A stretch of 64,000 bases of DNA from Ramazzottius varieornatus (Eukaryota; Tardigrada; Eutardigrada; Parachela; Ramazzottiidae): NCBI GenBank assembly GCA_001949185.1, contig BDGG01000003.1, positions 5,133,854 to 5,197,853 of the forward strand, read 5' to 3'. Made by a program: the position numbers and the translations under genes. Positions 58,165-64,000 of this stretch are shown piece by piece (positions within the stretch are counted from its first letter, which is position 1; each line of letters opens with the position of its first letter). A model generated the notes under the pieces. That model was not told the origin of the DNA. It saw only the letters and a list, made by a program, of their open reading frames with translations, and searched no databases.

Positions 58165-60828
58165 TTTTATTAGGCAGAAGTGTAAGCTAACTGGTGGCAG
58201 TAGAACACGATAACTCCCACTACCATCCACAACGAATGCAATGTTTAACACCTCGTTAGTGGGAGAAGATCTCATAACGTAAAGCTCGAATACGGTTCAC
58301 TGAGTAATTTTGCCTTAAGCATATGACCTGACGTGTCGTAGCTTCCGAGATTGACTATTGCATAAGTCTTATGATACCGTCACATGAAGTCCAGAGTTGT
58401 CGCGAACGTAATCATCCATCGACCAAAAAAATTTTAACACTGCTGGGTTTCAATTATGATATTAACCCCGCAAATGAAACAGAAACAGATACTGGTCAGA
58501 CAGAATGCGCCCCTTAATGTGACTGCTCGCCTCGAGGTCTAGATAATAGAGATCTTTTTTCGATAAATTTCAGATAGATTATCATAGATAAGATCACGAA
58601 CCAGTCTCAATACACACTTGAAACCAGACAAAAGCAGAGAGACGTGTACATCGAGCGACAGCTGTGGCCCAGACAGAGGCAATTCTCTTTAGCGGGCGAA
58701 TATTCAAAGTATTATTATGACCTCGGTTTGGGGAGCCGAGCCTAGCCGAGCCGAACTGTGACGGTATCTCAATGCGGTACTTAGCCCGACCTGACCACCG
58801 AGAACCGTCAAACATTGGAATGTGTGAGTGCAAAAAAGAACAAAAGTTATTTGGGCAACCCTGACATGCGACAAACCGACCCCTGACACCAGGCTCCCGC
58901 CCATAAAAGAATTTTACGTTACGCTCGGCGATTGATGAGCGATCACAGTGAACGATAATTTATGACCCAAGCGATCAAGAAAAAAGGCTGCTGCAAGAGA
59001 GAGTCAACCTTTACTCTAAAGGGTATTCAAGCGTGTCCATGTAGGTGATAATACCAAGCTGTTTCTGGCTCGGTGCTCGAGGAGACGGGTGTTAGCACCG
59101 CAGGCTGGGGAAACTTCGGGAAATCAAGAGCCTAGCTCGAGACAATGGGACTATCTAAGTTTTTCTAATGAGGCCTTTGTTCATGAGTCTGCGTTTCCGG
59201 TGACGTGATCGCTGGATCTCGTTTCCTATGGGGAATTTGGAGGTGACGCTAGCAAGACCATTGTTCGGGAGATGTTTTTGGGTAGGACTGATCGATTTTT
59301 TTCCGTAGAAGAAGGAAACGTTTCAAATTTTTCTTCCTCGTGTATTCCTAAGCATAGCGACTGGTTTGTAACCAGTGGTAGCTACCAGCTGGCTATCTAA
59401 CTAGACACGCAAACGTGACAAGAATAACTCGGCGTGCAATACTCGATTTTTCAAAACGGAGAAAAACCTTCATCGGTCCAGTGTTGATTTCAGTCTGAGC
59501 ATAATTTACGTACTTAACGATCAATCAAGCGACACAAGTCAACTAAAGACTGATATAGAAAACTGGTATAAAAACTGAGTTACAAAAGCTATGTTTTACT
59601 ATTCAGTCTCAGTGGAACAGTTGAACTTGATTGATCGAACGGCCGGAGTTTATGCCCGAGACTGATATCAACACTGCACCGGTCATGACATTAGCACCCA
59701 GACCCTTTGAACCTTGCTTCCTTCATCCTTAATACAGTATACCTGTGGTCTATCTGTCATACGCTTGTAACGCGTCATTATCAAGAGCGTGCGCACATTA
59801 TCCGCAAGTCTATTTATCCACTTAACTCTTCTGTTACAGTAGTTAGACTGATTTTGTGCGTATCGTTTTTTCAAACAGCGGTGGACTAGGGGGTTTCATT
59901 CATCTGTCCGTTGCTCGACAAAGTCCTCGGAACTTTACTCAATATAAAATTGTTTAGACTGTTCGAGACAAGTAGTCATCCAATCGCGAGTTAATCATCG
60001 GCTTAATGTCGAGCCTGGCGAACAACAGGCACCTTGCATTTTTCGACGAGAGCCTTAACCACTGACAACGTTACTGATAAGCAGGAAAAATAGCTATCGT
60101 CCGGTCAATCGTTTCTTGGCTTCCACTGTAAATCGAAACTCCAAGCCTCTTTGTCTTTTCAGAGGGTCATTGCTTGATTGTGTTGATTCTCCATTGATTT
60201 TTGTTCGAATGATTACTTGATTCACCTTCATTACTTTGATGATCAGGTCCAACCGGATTGACGATCGGGATGGCCGACTCGGTTCGGTTTTTCCTTGAAT
60301 CCAGTCGCTCCAGAAGTTTAGCCCGGACCTACTGGACAGCTCGAGCCAACAAAAGATCGGGCCGAATCGGTGGCCGACTGGCATGCTGTCACGTCAGATG
60401 GGGTCCGACATAAGAGTCTGACACCTAGCCGCGTCATGTAAAAAACTTTTCTGTGGTGTCTTATGTCCACCTTCGTGGCCGTTCGATTATCCCGTTTATC
60501 CGAGAATTCCGGCCAACTTCCACAGGGCCACAATCTTTGTCGCTGCCCACTCCCGATCGCGTCTCGTCCAACGTGATGGTGCAACCGTTCTGGTGTCAGC
60601 ATACCACCTGAAAACAGAAGCATTCGTTTACAAGAAATTGTGGCTTTTCGCATCCGTCAAGGCGTCGACTAGCGAAGATATTATGTAAGTGAAAATTTAC
60701 AAGTGCAAGATCTTGCGCGTGCGTCGGCCACCTACATACATGCGCACAGCATGCGCTCGATCACGTATGCGCCGGTTGAGAAAAGTGTACTGTGGCTACA
60801 GCGCGCGGCCCCAACCAAAGTAGTGTAA
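58165..60828. other. Upstream region of receptor copy 2; no recognised gene
   Basis: The frame of the first receptor exon continues open upstream of ATG58164 to about 58275, so a longer N-terminus is possible. The rest has only short frames and repeats of no recognised family. Confidence 0.4.
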
Positions 60829-61168
60829 TGCTTCATAAACTTCGCGAAGCACGCGATCATACGCCTACGGTTGAACCCCGGTCCGAAAAGTTTTCCCTAC
60901 CAACCCCCTAAGGAATTTTTCGCGCGTATGATGACGTTTTTCAAGTTCATGAAGCATTGCTGTACGAAACAGACTTCCTTCGGTACTCGTGTCGTACTTT
61001 TCTTCTTGGGTTTCGGCGGGTCTCTCCAAGTGTTTTCCGGATCGTTCACATCGTTCTAGTATATTTCTACAAAGCACTAGCTGCGGTTCTAACCGCGTAT
61101 TCTGAGATATGGGTGAGATATTTTTGGTCAAACTGTAGCGATGACTGTACGCTTAACTGTGACTTTCG
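60829..61168 (-). mobile_element. Dispersed repeat R3, copy B (inverted)
   Basis: Reverse complement of 54728-55066, about 340 bp. Its left end 60829-60959 forms the M2-related inverted repeat (TGCTTCATAAACTT facing AAGTTCATGAAGCA, with GATCATACGC / GCGTATGATG inside). Confidence 0.85.
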
Positions 61169-62800
61169 TACCTTACCACTTTCAGTACGATGGTTTTCGT
61201 GTTTGCAGAATACTACCGTCCTCTTTGTGTATACAGGAATTTGATTGGCTGGGCCAGCCCCATAGGGCCGGTCTAGCCAATAGCTAGCTACCCACGTCAA
61301 GTGGTACATGTTACCTATCAAATGCTATATGGCCAACGTTCACTTGATCGGGGTAACTCATTCTGAAATTTATTTCAGTAAATTCCCCGTTTACGCACAT
61401 TCAACGCAGACCACAGTCGGAACAGTGTTCCTGTGATTAGTACAAACAGCGAGCTTACAGAAGGTACAGCTAATCCTACTTTTTCCTTCCGTTGAATGGT
61501 GGCAAAACCTACATCGTTGTGGCACTTTAGTCGGGTTGACGACGGGAGGATTGTAATGGGCCACAATTTCAGGCGTCTCTTCGGGCTTCTCTTCCGTGAC
61601 GTCATGAGCAACAAACTTGACGCAACTTAACGCAAACTTGACGCATGTTCTGGCTACTGCAGCGCACGACGTAACAGCTTCAGCAGGGTGAGTTAGACTG
61701 TGCAGTTCTTTCTATACCTCATTCGCAACTTACTGGGAAAGATGCATGGAGCTTAGCAGTACCACAGCTTTTCCTTTCTTTGGGACAAACGATACCAGAA
61801 TGAAATCCGGAGTATGGCCAAAGTACGAAGAGCTGCTTCGTCGCTGCTTCGTCAATGAAAGAAACGAGTAAGGGCGGTAGGGTCAATCTGGAAAGAACAC
61901 AACCACAATAAGACCCAGAACGATAAATTTATTCAGCTAGGTATGGTTTCCGGTCTATCTGCGCATTCGCTTACCCTTCCTTCTGAAAAGCAGCCTCCAG
62001 TTCTCTTTTAGCTTCCATCTCGTACGACACAACAAAGGCGGTAGTTCCTTCGAAAGACAGACTCCAATTCCGCTTGATATGAATCGAGAACAGAAGAGTG
62101 CGAAAAGACAGAAAATCTCGAGTAAAATGAGAACTGAAATTTGGCAAACGTAACCAGGGATTTACCACCGGTGGTGGTGGTGCCGCTCGTCAGCGGTCAC
62201 GCGGCGTCAGTAACGTTTGCTGGTTATTCGGACTTCCATTTTTCTCCTAACCGCACAGTCGACTTCCATATTTGCCTGGTATTATTTTATGATATAGTGG
62301 GACATTGTCCATCTTGTGATGTTTTTTGAGAGGCTATGTTCAGCGTGGTTCGTGCAAATCAACGTAGACCTAACTACCATCGAAAACGGCGAGGCGAGAA
62401 CAAATCCGTTCTGTTTTTCTGTAGATCGGTTGACCCACGGTCACCGATACCCTTTTGGTGGCCACATCGCGGGTCAGGCAAACAGAAAAATCCCAGTCCA
62501 AAAGACCAAACGGGGAGACTTGGAGGAGAAGAAAACTGGGGCATTGTATACACAAAGAGGACGGTCGTACGCAGAGTGTTAAGAAACAACGGATATTCTC
62601 GATCTATCCGTTGCTTTCGGATTTTCCATAAAACTGCAGATTAACTGTGACTTTACCAGAATAAGCTCTCCGTCTCCAACTACAGCTTTCACCCACTTTG
62701 TTATCTCGACTTCACCTCCAACTGTGTCAGTTCTTACCAGATTATACGCGGTTTCTCAGCTTTGAGCAGGTGAAACTAAAACCTTCTGTTTCCGTTACTC
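61169..62800. other. Repeat-rich region without recognised gene
   Basis: CCGTCCTCTTTGTGTATAC at about 61214 recurs inverted at about 62545-62570, and AACTGTGACTTT occurs at about 61156 and 62645. A hairpin ATTGGCTGGGCC / GGTCTAGCCAAT is at about 61244-61281. A + frame at 62316-62582 is open but unrecognised. Confidence 0.4.
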
Positions 62801-63163
62801 ACGAGGGACCCTTCAGACCATGTCATTCGCCGATATCAACTGCGGAAAAAAGTTTCCCCGAAGAATTCGCTTTTCGTTGGTGGCAGCCCGTATGAGGTTC
62901 GAAACACCACTTTACACCTTCCGCAAGTGGAATGTGGAGTTTTCTTAGATAACGGACCAGTTTTTGGATCGTCTTGTGTAACGCTATACAGGCTATAACG
63001 CGGGTTCTACGGTGGACGAGGCACCTTCGGGATTTCCTTCAGTTCCAGGAAGTGGTTATCCGCCGGTCCTCCCGATACTTTGTAGAGAGCTAAGCGCCTC
63101 AGCTATCATATGAAAGCATCGGTTTCGTGATCGGCGATTGACATGGTCTGAAGGGTCCCTCGT
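62801..63163. mobile_element. MITE-like element with about 34-bp terminal inverted repeats
   Basis: ACGAGGGACCCTTCAGACCA at 62801 is matched by its complement ending at 63163; the match continues through TGTCATTCGCCGAT / TGTCAATCGCCGAT. 363 bp, no transposase frame. Confidence 0.85.
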
Positions 63164-64000
63164 CAGTCAAAATGAAGATTTAGTTTACTTTGATATCTCG
63201 TTTCAAAGTGGTCCACACCCTGAGCTTGCTGGTGGCATCTCTGAGAGGCTTGTTGAGAACAGGGTAGAAGTCTGGTCAACTTCCGGCTTGATTCCTCCTG
63301 TTCCTTGCTAGGGCTAGTTGCCAGGACATGAAGTGTTATACGTTTTGTCCAGGATCGGTCGTGAGTTGGGGTAAAAGATCCTCGTCCAGCGAAGCCTAGA
63401 CTATTGAGCCTGTTTTCTGTTGGGGAATACCTGCGTTCACAGGGCGGGAGCCTTGTTGTCTGTCGGAGCAGAGCCGAGTACTTGTCGAGTAACACTAAAC
63501 TTGCAGGAAGACCGACAGCTTTTTGAAGGTGTTACGTTGACTACATTAACCGAGAAGTTACGCAAATCGCATGCTTGATTAGCGTAAATCGCCCCACATG
63601 ATCAGCTGGAAAAACTGGGTGGAGCTGAGCCTCTGCGCTAATTGGGTTTCTTGCGCCGCTCGGATTTCGTATCAACCTTTCTATTCTATCAAAATTTTCA
63701 CGAGGAAATGGTTATAGGCAAAACCCCGTTTGCCTATAGGCAGCCCGATCGAAACCCTGTTTTACTTCTGATTTGCTACTGACACCCCCATTAATACAAT
63801 AATTGGGAAATCTCCAATCCGGCACATGGCTGTCGATACCCCGATCGGGAAGTTCGCCAGTAATGCGGAGCATGGTTTGCTCAGACCGAATAATTTTTTT
63901 CTGTGACATTGGTGGATGTAGTCTCAGGTACTCGTAGTCTCAGTTTGACAAGAACAGGGAAGTGATTTTGAAAACATTAATACCGTATTAAAGGGGTTTT
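63164..64000. other. No recognised content
   Basis: A 110-codon minus frame (63495-63163) is Gln/Ser/Arg-rich and resembles nothing known to me. No splice-bounded exon is evident before the window ends. Confidence 0.4.

Overview
The window is nuclear DNA of a small-genome animal. Genes are split by many short GT-AG introns (often 50-400 bp), start codons sit in eukaryotic contexts, there are no operons, and the recognisable products are animal families (CARMIL, USP12/46, MROH1, M13 neprilysin, natriuretic-peptide-receptor-type ectodomains, histone H3). The style suggests an ecdysozoan with a compact genome, perhaps a tardigrade. That placement is inference; the gene calls do not depend on it.

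Layout. (1) 0.3-8.4 kb, + strand: a full-length CARMIL actin regulator, about 24 exons. (2) 9.0-10.7 kb, - strand: a complete three-exon USP12/46 deubiquitinase, tail-to-tail with CARMIL. (3) 11.8-19.3 kb, + strand: a 17-exon MROH1 (HEAT-repeat) gene with a 50-N assembly gap near its 3' end, divergent from the deubiquitinase. (4) 19.3-24.2 kb: a decayed tandem segmental duplication. MROH1 pieces, its 3' flank, a short + strand exon and an unrecognised - strand gene recur in the same order. (5) 25.8-30.0 kb, + strand: an intact ten-exon M13 neprilysin. (6) 32.1-33.5 kb: an orphan histone H3-like last exon, then a 3'-only second neprilysin copy whose zinc motif reads DEITH. (7) 33.8-45.1 and 50.3-58.2 kb, - strand: two tandem paralogues of a single-pass ANF-receptor protein. 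Each has 12 exons with matching phases and nearly identical exon lengths, and each stops shortly after the membrane helix, so neither has a kinase-homology or guanylyl cyclase domain. (8) 58.2-64 kb: no recognised gene, several repeats.

The most striking feature is the density of foldback DNA. One hairpin family of about 50 bp (arms AAGTGGCGCAC / GTGCGCCACTT) occurs at least 35 times, often as doublets with a conserved linker. It lies only in introns and flanks of the first 36 kb, and the linker reads in the same direction as the + strand host genes. A second hairpin family (CACCTGCATAC / GTATGCAGGTG) lies in introns and near both assembly gaps. From 24.9 kb on there are many MITE-like inverted repeats, including two dispersed families present twice.

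Functionally, CARMIL (actin capping), USP12/46 and MROH1 look like unrelated housekeeping neighbours. Neprilysin and NPR-C-like receptors both remove peptide hormones in vertebrates. Their adjacency here is suggestive only.
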